From contig BTRK01000001.1 in the NCBI GenBank assembly GCA_036245805.1, forward strand, positions 36,840,995 through 36,904,994: a stretch of DNA of 64,000 bases, written 5' to 3'. The position numbers and the translations under genes are program-made. The DNA comes from Pristionchus mayeri. Its lineage: Eukaryota; Nematoda; Chromadorea; Rhabditida; Neodiplogasteridae. Below, piece by piece: positions 33,201 through 46,900 of this stretch. Within the stretch, counting starts at the first letter, position 1, and every line of letters starts with the position of its first letter. The notes under the pieces are model-generated. The model made no database searches, was not told the DNA's origin, and saw only the letters and a list, made by a program, of their open reading frames with translations.

Positions 33201-36200
33201 CGGCCACCAGCTGTGTCCTGACGCTGCTGAAGAGGGCAACGATCGATAAATGACTTTAAATAAAGTGACCGAATATTCGAATCACTCAGTTTTCGTAAGC
33301 AGCAACAAAAGATGTATTTTTTTCTGTTTCTGTAACCCCCCCCCCCCCCCTATTCCACCGAGTTGTAGTATAGGAGACCGAAAATCGAGGAATGAAGAAC
33401 TCGAAATGAGTGGAAAGGTAAGCGGAAATGAGAGGTGAGTGGGAGTGATGAACCAAAGAAGTGCCCAAGCCGCGTCTCATGCACCATCCATCAGTAGCTC
33501 ACCGGTTCCTCGGGCATGGTGGAGTACTCTACAGTCTCCGTCTGCTTGATCACACTGTCGCGCAGCGACTGAATGGACGCCTCCGAACGGAGGAGAGACG
33601 ACAGCAGACCTGAAGGGGATGAAAATTAACTACTTCAATGGATGCACGTAGACATGGATGAATCCACTGCACGCTCTGCTCATCTTACTAAAGGGAAAAA
33701 TAACCATATTCAGCTCAAAAGCAAGAGGATGGATGACTCACCCTGGGACGTCTCCCACTGCTCGAGAGGGCTGGCTGTCGCAGCGGCTGCAGCAGCAACC
33801 GACGTACTGCCATCTGGCGACCCTCTCTTCGTCGTCGAACCGCGCCTGCAGGCACTGGAATTATGATAATGAACAAACAATTAAAAATATTGCTGTTTAC
33901 AATCAAAACACTATCTTCTACACTAGGAACATGTTGGCTAAATGGAAAATGAAAATTCTTCTCATTTCCCCTATTCACATGTCTTTCATGGGCCACTGAG
34001 TCATGAAGCTTTTTTCAATTGTGTAATTCGCTCCCTCATGCTGTTTTGCCGGTGTATCAAGCGTGGGTATTTGAAGAGGGAAGGGGAGAGGACGCCCTGG
34101 TTCCAGCCGCGTTTCGGCACAGCACGCCCGCGTCACAACATGGCACGCACACAATCGCTCGCTTTTGCCCTCTTCCCCTCTCTCTCTCCCTCCTCGCAAT
34201 GCCCTCTGCAACACGCCACGTGCTCCTAACTGACGACGGACAGGGATCGGGTGAGACAGCATTCGAATCGGGGAGAGCGCAGAACGACAGATGAAGATGG
34301 GAGATCAGGGCGGTCAATGATAGCACCAGTGAGTCAGAGCGAGGGCAACGAGATAGCGTGCCTCGCTGAGAGAGTATAGAGGGGGGTAGTGAGGGGAGCA
34401 AAACAACGGAAATAAAGCGGGCTACAGCGTAGCCACACTAGTACGAATTGGCCAACACACTGGGCACGTTGATAGTCGGGCCAAAGCATGTTTGATTACA
34501 GATTACAGTGCCAGTCAGGCTCGTATCTCTACCGTACACTCACATGTCGCTGTCGAGACTCTGCCGTCGCTTGGCGCTGGTCGTGGGCGCTGAACATGCT
34601 GCAGAGGCCGGCGGAGAGTCGGATGGAGGGGAGAAGGCTGCAAGGAATGAGTGCGATTGTGAGGATGGAACAGCATTCCTGCCTAAATGACATCCAGTGG
34701 TTGAGAAGGAATGAGTGGGATTGCTATTGCTATGAGTCAAGTATCATTTCAGAAGTGAACAGAAGAAGGAAGCGAATTCCTAGTCAATTTCTCGACAGAT
34801 AATAGGGTCGATTGATTTTCGTGACCTACCTGCGTAGGGATTGTGCGGGGTGTCGATCGATCCGACGCTCGCCGAGTGCTGCCGCTTGCCGATGATGTCA
34901 CGCTCGCTCTGCACCGCTGCAATACGGTAGGGTTACTGTAGGACGCATCAATCGATAATGCAGTCGCAGCCTAAGGGTTTCAATACTCTCTCGTAGACGT
35001 CAACGAATCAAAAGAGACCGCTCGGATCGATTAGTGAGAGCGAAAATTGCATTAATTGAAGAGTCAAGGTTGTTTTGCATACTTCCTTTCTGATCACAAC
35101 AACAAATAATGCAAGGAGAGTAGTTGCATCTTGTTTAGGAGCGAATACCGTACCATCCTCCTTCATCCCCGCATTCACGCATCGCATGTAGCGGCAGTAG
35201 CGGCAGATGGCTCGGTTCACTGCAATTATCGATCTTCTTCCTTCCCTACAGTATCCCCTCACGATCTCTGATGATCACTTTGATTACTCCTTTAGTTGCC
35301 TTCCTCCATTCTCATCACCGCAATCAGTTGTTATCATGTCTACTACTTCTCTCCAAAAACAGGGAGGACGATTAAGGGTGAATACTCGTTCGTCCATCAG
35401 CAAATACACGACGACAATTTTTGTGTCTGTTGCGTAGTAGTTGAAAACACGTGACCTACAGTAGACTACCGTACACACCACCTTGATCAAAACGATGAAT
35501 CACAAACTGGCTTACGCTTATCAATGTTGCAGACGCCGTTGAATCGGCACGAGTACTTGTAGCCTCTGCGCACCGTTCGCCGAAAAAATCCTGCAAGCCG
35601 ACTTTTAGGATACGTCGTACTGGCTGCACTCGGCGCACCATCTAGTACACCACCGCTCACCTTTGCAGCCGTTGCAGGTGGTCGCTCCGTAGTGACGACC
35701 GGTGGCTGCAAATATAGATTTGCCGTAATCTCGCTGATCGCCGGGCTCACCTTGATCGCCGCAGACCTGGCAGATGAGCTCCTCCTTGATGCCTCGGGGC
35801 ATCTGCAGCAGGGCTGCATCGGCTGCAGCCAGCGAGCTGCTGCTGCAGGCTGCAGCAGAGGAAGAGGCCGAGGAAGGCGGCATCGGCTCGAGCGGGGCCA
35901 TCTTGCGCAGCGGCTCGTAGTCCGTCGAACGCTCGTCTGACGCGTAGTCCGCTGAAAGCAAGGAGATAAAGTCAGCTGTGGGGACACTCCAGAATGTTAT
36001 AGGACACTATCGAAAAATATCCAAAATATCCGATTTGCCACTGATATACTGGCCAATCATGAATCATGATTTAACGCAGTTCACTAAACCTTAGATCTAT
36101 TCCCCCAAATGCCGTTGTTTCCCTGATCTACCCATTAGGCAGCACAGATCTCGCCGTACGTCGGTATGGCCTAGCGTAGGCTGGTGAGTAGGGCGAGTAG

Positions 36201-37316
36201 GAGGAGGATGGGAATGAGTGGGCGCTGGGTCTAGTCATCCAGATCATTGGGAAGGTCGCCAACGGCATGGTCCCGCTCCGGAACGAGGGGTGGAACGTGA
36301 GCGGAGGGAGGGATGGCGTGATAAAAGAGCAGTCCCGGGGGAGGTATGCACAGCCTAGTGTAGCACGGTGGGGGAGGAGTCTACGCGTACGTCGAGTCAT
36401 CCACGACGACAACATGCCCTTCTTCGAATTAGTGCCCTACGTTGCTCCCCCCCCCCCCCACCCGAAAACAGCCACAAAAGTCGGACACATTCTAATCAGC
36501 ACGGGGGGAAGAAAACGTGATATGAAGTAACGCGAGTAGAGGGGATCGCGGTGCCTCCTCTCTCCGCACAGGAATGGCGAAGAAAGGGAAGCAAATGTGG
36601 GACGGTGAGTTGATTAGGGAGGGAGGACACGTGACTACTACTGTTAAAGAGGGGGGGGGGAAGGAACGGGGAAGGAGGGGCGGATGAGGATGGGTCGGGA
36701 GAGAGAGCAGGATGAATGGAGAGAGTGCAGACAGACAGAGAGACGACTCGACTGCAGTGATTATTGCTGCTGTGTGCAATTTGTTGATGGAGGCACGGCG
36801 AGGAGAGGGGAGGGAATCGGCGGCAATCGATATTATTAGCAGAATTCCGATTGATAATGAAAGAATCAGGATTGTGAAATACGGTGGAAACATGCCAAAT
36901 ACGCAATCGGATGCCTCTCAATCACAAGATGTTGTTGACGAGCGCCTAATCAATACGAGGACACCTGTACTATCCAGCAAATTCCGCCCGCTGATAGGGA
37001 AAATACACGCGCGTTGATTAAGAAAGTGTTTGGAACGGGGAAGGAGGACGTACGTGACGTAGTGGGGCTAATTTATAGGAGGGGGGGGGGGGGGGCTCGG
37101 ACATCGGAATAGTTCATGCCAAACACTCACCATGTGGGGATTGTCGTCAATCTTATGAAAAGAAACGTTAAATTTCTCACATCTCTATCAAAATTTGATC
37201 AACTGGTACTTCGCCTACCAAAACGAAATAAGAAGCCCGTTTTTGGATCACTTACATGTCTCTAGTTGGTCGTCCTTGTCCAGATCTTCCAGCTTCACCC
37301 TCTCCGACCGGAGCAT
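30227..37316 (-). CDS. HNF4-type (NR2A-like) nuclear hormone receptor
   Basis: A ligand-regulated transcription factor acting in the nucleus. Twenty phase-consistent exons give 661 residues: 37316-37256, 35951-35751, 35705-35661, 35590-35516, 35219-35154, 34916-34830, 34637-34544, 33845-33742, 33609-33503, 33226-33092, 32625-32492, 32310-32192, 32114-32059, 31871-31776, 31423-31312, 31086-30997, 30888-30828, 30754-30700, 30624-30433, 30322-30227. The DNA-binding domain (about 82-150) has ICQVCGD, HYGATTCNGCKGFFRR (P-box CNGCKG) and a second finger C-x5-C-x9-C-x2-C. AVQSERDIIGKR follows, as in HNF4. The ligand-binding domain (about 245-495) contains LLLVIEWAKTLPPFAALSTE and DQTALLRH, the HNF4-type helix 3-5 signature. 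The C terminus is His/Gln-rich and ends DPPPYNLGGF. The start codon lies five bases after a TTGCAG acceptor, consistent with spliced-leader addition. The exact orthologue among expanded nematode NHRs is not decided. Confidence 0.93.
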
Positions 37317-40300
37317 CGACTCTGCAATCGAGGACTGACTATTTAAGGATCGGGGGTCCCTGATTCAGGGAGGCGAACTCCACGAGATCACTCGGAATTG
37401 ATAAGATAACCGTAGATGAGGCACTACTGATGAAGGTAACTGATAGAGATAAGATACGCGCGTATACGGCGGATGCTAAAGCCCGACCGACGACACGCTA
37501 GTCGAAGTAACGACTCTCTGCAGTAGAGCTCGAGAAATGATACGACAGTCTCTTCATTCTAAGCGCTCTCTCTCCGATCGGCCGGCCGATAAATGATGAA
37601 AGGAAGAGAAGAAAGCCCGAATTACGAAAGCAACTCTGCAGAAGAGTATGCATGTTTTCGCCTTCGACAATTGCCTATCGATTGGCTGGGGGAATGATAA
37701 CGTCGGGAGTCCACTCTCGTCAGTGACCTTCGTGGTGACCAGCAGATCAACACAGAGAGGGAGACCCTCCTCGATTCCCCTGATCTCTCACTCTCACTCT
37801 GCAGGGGAGAGCTGAGGAGAGCTAGACTACTCCCCCCTCTTCTTCCCTAGATAACCCTTTCCCCTGCTGCACTCTCTAAACGCACGCTGGAAACTGACAC
37901 GGTGATAAGGTCAACACACCACCACCATCGAAAGAGAGACAGATAGAGTCCAGTTATCGATCTGCTTAGCTTACAACACTTTGCTAATCAAGCAATCAAC
38001 AAGTCAATGGGTCAATGTGCAGATTCACAGGAAGGGTGTGAAAGGAATGACAAGTATGCAGTGAAATGCGTAAGCTATACGATTGTTTCTCAGGGTAAAC
38101 AATGCGGGAGTGGACTCAAATATGATCATCGAAACACTCGAAGGGGCGAAAGTGATGATGGAAGAGTCCTGCCTCTTCATCCTCTTTCCGCACTTTGTCC
38201 TCTCGGTTCTCTATGCTAACAGCCGCGTGGTCAATCAAGCAAGAGACACAAAGCCAAACCATTAATGATCATGACAGACCCTAATTGGCATATTCCCACC
38301 ATGGCAGGGAGGCCAGCGGGGTCGGAGGCCAAGGCATGGTCGAGTGACAGGTACACGCTCTTGTACGAAAGCGACACTCAATGGCGTGGCATGGACGATT
38401 TTTGAGTCGGGGCGGAGTCGATAAAGGCAAACCTTGTCCCCATAATAACACCGCTGATCAAATTGACAATTTAGTTGCCGATGCGGTTTTGACATCGAAA
38501 ACAAGCAAAAACAAAAACAACAAAGACAACCGCAATTACCGCTAAAAAATAGGTACGCCAGAAGGAATATCTAAGGATTGACTCCCTATCGGCCATGATC
38601 TCTCTCTCTCACACACACACACAATCCGCCTCCCACTCGAGTATTCGTAAATGGGGGCAGTCTCAAGGGAACGGGTCATAAACAGCGCGTTGTTTAAATC
38701 GAGATGAAGATAGAGTTCGAGAAGCAATTCCACGGTATCTTCACTATATGCACTCTGGTTCAGACTGAACTCTTGCAGAGCGCCGCAGCGACTAATTGTG
38801 AATTTTCTACATAAAAAATGCGATGAGCCGAATTTCAGTGCATATATGATAGTGTAGTGGAGAGAATACTCCCAGCCTCGAACGACAGTTGGCTCCACGT
38901 GAGAGGCAGACAACGTCACTGATCTGGGGGAGGTAGGGGGGGGGGGGTGAGAGGAAGGAAGGGAGGGAGGGGGAAGATGAAGGGGGGCAGGCACGGACGA
39001 CCTCCAGAGGCATTGCAAGTCGCGAGCAAACAAAGCGTGGGCCCATTTAAATGGCTAAATTTCGAGAATAGCTCGGTTATGCGGACGTGGTCGAAAGGGC
39101 GGTCCGCGAGAAATGAAACATTAACGCGATTTACAGACGATAGCAAAAAGTGAGAATGGAAGCTATACCACTGTGGACCTCTTGTCCACGCACTGGTTAA
39201 GCACCCACGCGGAACTTCTGGAGACAACTGGTGCGATGTTTACTGCGATTTGCTCGATTGCAGTAGAGTAAATCGCAGTCAGCTTCCTCCTCCCTCCTCT
39301 TACACTAGTTATTTTTTCGGAAGATCAGTTATTGTCGACCAGTGGAAACAGGAGGATCGAAAGTTAAATGAGTGCTAACTAAAGAGAGCGAACGAGTGAT
39401 GGATAGATGCGAGGTCTCGAGGCCGCCCAGAGAAAGGCGAGTCTGATCGAGGCGCGATTAGATAGAGCTGAGTGATTGAGTGATGCTAGTGGCTGCCGAA
39501 CAGAAGGAAAGAACGGGTAAAATGCGCGAGTCTGGCGATAACTAGAGCACAACTGGGCAAATAAAGCACTTCTCTAGAACATTTTCGCATGGGGAAAGGG
39601 CGAGAGAGACCAGGTAGATAAGAGAGCGTAAGGATCGAATCGCGGCTTTGATAAAAATGACCACGCGATAAGATTAATGCAGCGTGAGCATTCGCAAACT
39701 TGCCGACAGCTAACGGTGAAAAGCGTAGATCAACGTTAAATGCGAACAAAAATAAGCTAATATAGGCACAGGTTTGAATGGTATACACGGGAGACGTGAT
39801 AAGCTGATAAGAGGCCTATTGGTTCGATGGTGAAATAAGACCGGAACAAAGAATGCCATTAGATCAACACAGACCAGGAGGCTTCGAGGAGCCAGATTGA
39901 GGAGAGGAATATTTGGAAAGACATTCGAGTGTGTAAAATAGTGCGCAAGAGCAGTACGCGTAGTCTAGTCTATTGAAACAGCAAATTATACATCCGAGCC
40001 AAAACACGTGAGGAAGTGAGCATCAGAGGGATGAATAAGCACCACGAGGCAGACCGAGTGGAGTAGACTAGAGCAGGGATGAGCTTACAAAGCAAGCAGC
40101 CACGTAATCGAGCACAAGTAAAGGACCATCACGACTAAAGCGAGGTGATTGACAGCATCAGCCAACGTCTGTGGACTAACAACTCAATCCGAAATTTCCC
40201 GCAAACGATAAAAATACATTTAACCCAATATATACACAGCAAAATTAAATAAATGAAAATTATCAAATAAATAAAAGATTAAAATTCAGAACAATGACCC

Positions 40301-40465
40301 AGCGCGACTCAGTTTTGGACTAATACCGTAGTTTAAAGTTAGTTTTCGATAGTTATTGTCATGGTGTACTGTAAGAAGATTCTTCAACCTTTTGTACTTT
40401 CGCATTTTTTTCAGTCGACGTTTCTCTTATTTTAGTTGTTACTCGGTACTTCGCTAGTGTTAGTG
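37317..40465. other. Gene-poor gap upstream of two divergent genes
   Basis: About 3.1 kb between the start codons of the nuclear receptor (minus) and the gene at 40466 (plus), so it should hold both promoters. It contains a half-copy of the hairpin MITE at about 37528-37600, an (AC)n run near 38611-38622, a poly(G) run near 38938, and further hairpin-family sequence near 38705-38750. No exon chain is supported. Confidence 0.5.
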
Positions 40466-43416
40466 ATGTTCTTCGATGACTCGTCTACTCGGCCGTTTGA
40501 CGACAACAACGACTTCTGCATGAATGAGGAGTGCGATGGGACAAGCGTCATGCTTTCCTCGTTAGTTTCATTTTATTCCCGTATTCATTCCACACCTAGA
40601 TTTATATGATATAATTGTTGCAGGAATGACCGTATCTCTCCTCCTCCTAATTTCTACTCGGGCCTTCCCTCGTCGCCTGCGGATAACACTGACTCCTGCT
40701 TGGTGATCGTCGAGGAACAGCGCCATAACATTGTCAGTTTCCATTCTTCAGCTCTTCTCTAAACAGTAAATTGGCCGTAATTTATGGCGCATTCAACGCG
40801 TGCTCTCCCGTTCCGTCGCTTTTTCTATGAGCTTCCAAACCGGTCCGTATCGCTGTTTCAACGAGAGCGTAGGGAAATGTCATCGCTCGCCTAGTGTCAC
40901 GTGAACAGACATCTTCCTTTAGGTTTCAGTTTATTTTTGCATTTTTTAATATTTCATTTTACAATTATAATTAATTAATATATTAATTACTTAATAATGA
41001 TGATTGCAGCACTCGATCACGTGCTCGCCCGCTTCTTCCTCCTGCTCGTCGGCCTCCACTTCTCCCCCGGTCGTCCGCGCCTTCTCCTCCCCGCCCAAGC
41101 GAGTCAATTGGAGAGAACACGTACGTACAATCAATAATACCTTCTCGAACCTTCCTTTTCCAAATATTCCCATCACAAATTCACGTAGTGTGAGTAGAGA
41201 TGAAATACATGTGCTGGACAATGCCAGAATCCATGGCCTAGTGGTCTAAGGCGCTTGTATAAGACCAAATGATAGTCATTAAATTTTTTAGTTTATTATT
41301 TTAAAATGTAAATATGATTGCAGATGCGTAATCTGCATCGGTCGACGATCGAAGAGTCCATCCATCGGCTGACGACCATGAGAGGAGGAATCGAGAAGAA
41401 GAAGAGGGGAAAGGGAGGACATGTGGGAGTAGGAGGAAGGAGAACGGTAAGGAGAACGGTGGATGGAAATGACTTGAAAACCAACTCTATTCAACTTAAC
41501 TAAAGTTGAGGATAGTCTATCTATACATCGATTTTCATAACTTCCTTCAGCACCGTCCTGGCTGCGCGATGCACGTGTGGTCGCTGGTGAAGCACATCCA
41601 CGAGGTGACCGAGACATTTTAAAAATATTATTAAAAAAATTGAAATACACAGGACTCTTTTGATCGCAAATGGAGCTATTGAAATATTGATGACGAGTTG
41701 TAGACAGTGTGCCGTTGAAATGACGTCATTAAACTTTTTAAAAATAAAATAAAATTTCAGTCGGACTCCTGCTGCAACTGCCAGCACGAGACGAGCGGAG
41801 TGAGCAACGAGCTGGTCGATCGATTGTCAGTTTACAAAAAAAATAAATTTAGTTAATTTTCAATTTGTTTAAATACACAGTTGCTCTACACATATTGTCA
41901 CCATTTTGCACTGAATTGTATTAGCAGTAGAGTAGTGTTGAATTATAAGGGCTAAATATTGTAAGGGCTATTCTAAATTTATCCTGGTTAATGCGGCAGG
42001 TGCTTGCACTCTATTCATCTGCTGCTGCTTATTTATAGTGATAAGAATTGACATGACGTTGATTGAGTTCAATGTAGCCTTTCCTGCTACCGTAATCATT
42101 GAATTTCCCTGCAGGAGACGCCTGACGCGCTTCGATTCGCGCATTTCCGAGCTGTCGAGGCCCCATCGATTCACGTACAGCTACAAGATCGAGTGTGAGT
42201 TTCAAAAATCCTGGAAAGACCAAGTGGGAGAATTAGGGGTAATTAGATTGTGGCAAGGTGAGTCACTGACAATAAGATGCTAACTAAGTAGACAAGGGGA
42301 TCACGGTTGTACAACACCGATACATGGACGTATCTCCCCAATTTAGAATAAATGGTATAATAAAGAAAATAGTCTTCTGGGATTGAAACATTGTGGGGAT
42401 GTAGATTATCATCGTTCGCTTACATGTACTAAAAGTCAATTAGTACTAGATATATACTTATCAGTAAGTGTACATAAATATAACATTCTAACTATCCGTC
42501 GATTGCAGACTCGTTGCCGTCGATCTCTGAGGATGGTGAGGAGGGCAGTAGCAGTCAGCCGGACGAGCCCTCCACCTCCTCCCGTCCCATCCCCGTCCGC
42601 TCCTCCTCCCTCCCACTCACCAGACCCCAGCTGGGAAGAGTGTCCCGCAGTGTGTGAGTACGATCAATAATTTCCTCGAATGTTTGTGGTGCAGAATGTG
42701 GAGTAGGTACATGTTTTTGTATGAGTTGAGGATATATATGTAAGGTGACCATTGCGTTATGGGTACATACGATACAAATGACAGTTTTGATACTACCATG
42801 TCGATGTATCGTTTGAACAACAATCATGTGATCTGGCAAAGAAGAGGCTTAATTTGATCAAAATAATGCACTCGGTCGATCCCCTCCTCTTGCAGCTCTC
42901 CCTCTCCCTCTCGTCCTCACTGCTCCTCTCCCGCTGCTCCCGAGGACGCCCAGCAGCTACAGACCACCGTCGTGCTGTCGGAAGGTCAGCTGTCGAGGGT
43001 TTAAACCTCTGCACTCCTTTTATTATTCAACGAGTACCACACGGCTGCTTCCTCTAGTGCAAAATGTGCTTGAAATGATAAATAGAGAAGGGGGAGGGGA
43101 AAACAAGGCAGTTGGAATAAGTGAAAAGAGTCAGCTTCAATTGTCGGGATAGTAGAAAAAGGGTGACGTAACAAGGATTTATTTTTTAAACGAATTGCTA
43201 GCATGATTGTTAAGCATCTGATTAACAACTATGACGAAGATCAGGGGCATTCCCTGTCTCCCCCCCCCCCCCCCCCCAATGTTCTCCCTCTCAGAAGAGA
43301 TGTGTGCTCGTCTCTCTGCTCTTCCCATCGGCTACCACACAACTGCAACAGTGGCAGCACTCGAGAGCGCCCTCCACTCCTCCCTCTCGCTCATGGACAC
43401 GGAAGCGGACGACTAG
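40466..43416 (+). CDS. Unrecognised 330-residue Ser/Pro-rich protein
   Basis: I do not recognise this protein. Ten phase-consistent exons: 40466-40560, 40624-40732, 41010-41120, 41324-41446, 41551-41604, 41761-41825, 42115-42194, 42509-42653, 42896-42984, 43295-43416. The N terminus is acidic (FDDNNDFCMNEECDG) and followed by Ser/Pro-rich sequence, a basic block (EKKKRGKGG, about 130), a Cys-rich pair of exons (SDSCCNCQHETSG), a predicted helical segment (RRLTRFDSRISELSR), then Ser-rich sequence and a helical C terminus. No signal peptide or membrane segment is visible, so it is probably intracellular. A polyadenylation signal AATAAA lies at 43792. The last exon is supported by strong acceptor and codon usage. 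Confidence 0.7.
41229..41262 (+). repeat. tRNA-like 5'-half fragment
   Basis: The intron sequence TCCATGGCCTAGTGGTCTAA followed by GGCGCTTG resembles the acceptor and D-arm of a class II tRNA (compare the tRNA-Leu at 14487), but the rest of the cloverleaf is absent. The acceptor TCCATGG would pair with the 3' end of the tRNA-like sequence at 51028-51107, about 10 kb away. Confidence 0.4.
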
Positions 43417-43791
43417 AGCCCGGCTCTGAATCCCGGCTTTCAAGTATGTGATCTGTGCTTCGTGTTTACTTTGTCGACTAGTTCTATGTGAAAGATCTGT
43501 AGTAGGGTTGGTTGTGTTAGTGCAGCGAGTATTGTGACGCAATCTCGTGATGTCGCATTCGCATAGCCAACCCTGGTTTATAGTGTGTTTTTGGAACCTA
43601 GTTCTCGCCAGAGATTTCTTTCCTCACTTTAGCATACATTCCCATCCCTCACCCATAGCAAAGAAGAGTAAGTCGTGTTCGCATATGTAAGCCAAAGTAT
43701 ATTCTCCACCCCCCATTTCACATTCGTCTTTCCAACGCTTGATTGGTAAACATTCTGTGTTCTACTAGTGTGATTCGGCATAATGGTCATA

Positions 43792-43797
43792 AATAAA
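43792..43797 (+). promoter_or_regulatory. Polyadenylation signal AATAAA
   Basis: Canonical AATAAA about 375 bases after the stop codon of the gene at 40466-43416 and about 110 bases before the end of the convergent gene at 43910. Confidence 0.6.
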
Positions 43798-43909
43798 TGT
43801 GCAACACTCTTATTACTGTGAACTGTGGTTCTCTCGACAACAAAAACTGAAATTAGATATGTTTATCATCTGTTTATAGAGTTAGTAGCGATCTGAGGCT
43901 ACTTCAGAT

Positions 43910-46900
43910 TCATTTCTTCTGAGAAGCCTTGGCCTTGGACGATTGATCAGCTTTCGCTTTAACTGATCGATCAGCTTTGGCCTTAGCTGATTTATCGGCT
44001 TTAACCTTGGCCGATCGATAGGAGGTGAAAAGGGTGGGAGCTGCGGGGGTCGGGGCTGCTGCAGCTGCTGCAGGGGGTGCGTCTGCAGCAGCGGGGGCTG
44101 CAGAAGCCGCTGATGCAGGGTCCGTGGCTGCAGCCTCTGCAGCCAGGAGGGGCATGTTCTCCGCAGGAGGAGTGACGACCCTCTCGTCGGACTCGTACTT
44201 GACAGAGGTCGCCTTCGCCTGAATAAGACAAATTTCTTTCTTTATCGTGTGATATGTTTGAAAAGTAGTATATACATGCATCAGGGAAATTGGAAGCACG
44301 ATAATTATGTTGTCATATCTAGATGGTATTGGAAATGTGGCGATCACTTATAAGTAAGTGCGAATTATAGATAAAGTGGGAGAATCAATGTTATGAATAG
44401 TTCTCGCTCCAATTGTAAGCTAGATCAGGAAAGTATTTTCTCATTATCGTCCCACCCTGTCAAAACGTCTTCTGGGAAAATACTACTGAAGGATAATTTT
44501 TTTGGTTATCATCCTAGCCAGTGCCAGTCACTGTTTACTTTCACTCGTGCGTCGTGGGCAGGATTGCGGGTGTAGACGGGCTTCTTCTTGAACTCCTTAA
44601 TGTCCGTGCGGGCCGCCAGCCACTTGCGCAGATCGTCCCGCTGGTCCTGAGGGGATTTGCTTTTGTTTTTGTTTTTAGATCATGTTTGCGAGATTATGTG
44701 AATGACATGCACATGTATTTGACAAAAGGAATTATATTCTAAGGAGGGAAAAGAGGCGTGTTTGTGCAGCTGCAGGAGCGTAGCCTCACCTCTGCAGCCT
44801 CCTCGAAGAACTGCTGGTCCACACTGATCTGGAATGTTGCTGTTATTTGTTGTTATTGTTGTTGTGTTGTAGTTACGTCGTGTTTGTATGATATAATTTT
44901 GATACCTGATTGTAGAAGGGATTAGGCTGCGGGGCGGAAGGCATGAACCGAGTTTGGAATTTCTGAAAATGAGAGATTAGAGTTTATCGTCAAGGTTCAT
45001 TCAGCTTCCTCGATTCAATGGAGCTGGGATTCATGTCTGGTGCGTTTAGAGCATTAACCTTAGCATCGAGTGGTCTTCCGTAGTAGACCATCACTTTCAT
45101 GAGATTCTCGAGGATGGGCGTCCACTCTGCCTCATCTGCCACGACGTACATGCTGGAGAGGAAGCCCTCGTTGCACGTCTTCACCATCTACAATCGGTGT
45201 CGCATTCTCATTATATTTTGTTTATCGTACACCACAAGATCACTTCCTCAAGTGCAGAGTGTTCGAGAATAAAGTGATGGATTAGGGGTAAGGGGAGAAA
45301 GGGGAGGGGGGTCGATCTTCCGAATCGTGTAGTACAAGAAATAGAGAGTGCTGAGGGGAGGGAGTCTCGTGAGCGGTAGGAGTGGTCGCTTGTCCACTTA
45401 CGCAGATCCAACTCCTATCACCCCCCCCCCCCCCAAGTTCCCTGCATGCCCTAAGGCCTGCCATCAAGATACATCCACTATTTTGGCGCAATTCCAGTAA
45501 CATTCGCTACGAGAGTTGCTGGTGACGAAAGAAAGAAAGAGAAAGAACACGAAAGAGTTTTCCTTTGCACTCCCTTACTCTTCCCGAATGCCGTTCGTGT
45601 ACTCACTTTGAATGCGCTGAGCATGGCGCCGGCGGGATTGCGCCAGAGGGAGTAGCCCATCCCGATGAAGTACCTCATGGCTCTCGATTTGGAACTCGCC
45701 TCCTGAGAATTCCAGGTCTTTTCAAGATTACAAGGTTAAGATTGTAGGCGAATGGCGGAAATACAGATGACTGCTTCTCTCCATCCATGCACTCTCTTCT
45801 CTGACTGTTAGAGAAAGGCAGATAGAGTGCGGGTGGAGAGAAGAGGGATAGTCATCCATATCACCTAATCTTGCAATATCGCTTTGCAGTTGAGTCGTAA
45901 TACAGAGATGCTCTGACTAGGGTTGGTTAAGTGTGAACTGGTCTCTTCATTCTACGCATCACTCATCGGTCAGATATTCTGGTATTTTTTCCCAGTGGTT
46001 TCCTATCGGCACCTTTCATCTCTTCCCAGTGGGCAGTGAGGTAGGAAACTAGTGGGATAAAAATACCCGAGTAGGCAAGAAAGTGTGCAGTATGAGTAGA
46101 TCATTCCAACCCTAGATCCGACTGACATTGATGAAATCTCCGCTGTGGTGCAGATGGTAGTAGATGCTGGGGAACGATCCGACTGCATCTGTGGCCTGCT
46201 CGATCGGAGAACCGAACTCAGGGATGATGTCATCTGGAGGCATCTGCAGAGGATGTAGTGAAAGAATGCACATCATCTGAATTAGGAATGGGAGAAATGG
46301 TGCTCTTCCTTTCGTGTGCTCTCTCGTTTTTTATCGTGGATACATCACTTGGATAGGCTTTTGATTGTGAATTGGGAAGTGCTGGTACCGAGATCCCACC
46401 AGAGTTCCTACCTCCAACTCCTTCGTGTCGGATATTTTGCGGAGAGTCTCCAGGAGACTGGCCGAGTCGAAGTAGCGAACCGTCCCGTCCTCTTTCCGCT
46501 GAGCGGGAACCTTAATGTTATTGTTTTCATAATGTTGTTGTTATTGTTGTTTTTCGTAATTAGTATAATTAGCAAGAGACAAAGGGAGAGGGAGGGCCAA
46601 TAACCTTCTGGTTCGTGATCACCGACCACATGACACCGCAGTGAGGATACTGCTCCAGACCGCGGAAGCCCAGCTGGAGGAAGCCTTCGACGATCAGCTG
46701 AAAGGGGAATTGATCTTTGCTCTTTGATCTTTGATCACTAACGCACTTGGAAAGGGCACAGAATGAATAAAATGATGAAATAAGGATTTCATGTACAGCT
46801 TCAAAGGTATCGTTAAAAAATATCCGGTTAATCGATGATAGTGAGGGGGGAGCGATGCGGTCATTTCTAGTGCACGACTCCAGGTCGACATCAGGCAATT

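Noticed and set aside
35487..35987. 166-codon minus-strand ORF starting upstream of the zinc-finger exons
   Set aside because: It runs through three nuclear receptor exons and their introns in the wrong frame for the Cys motifs; the spliced model explains it.
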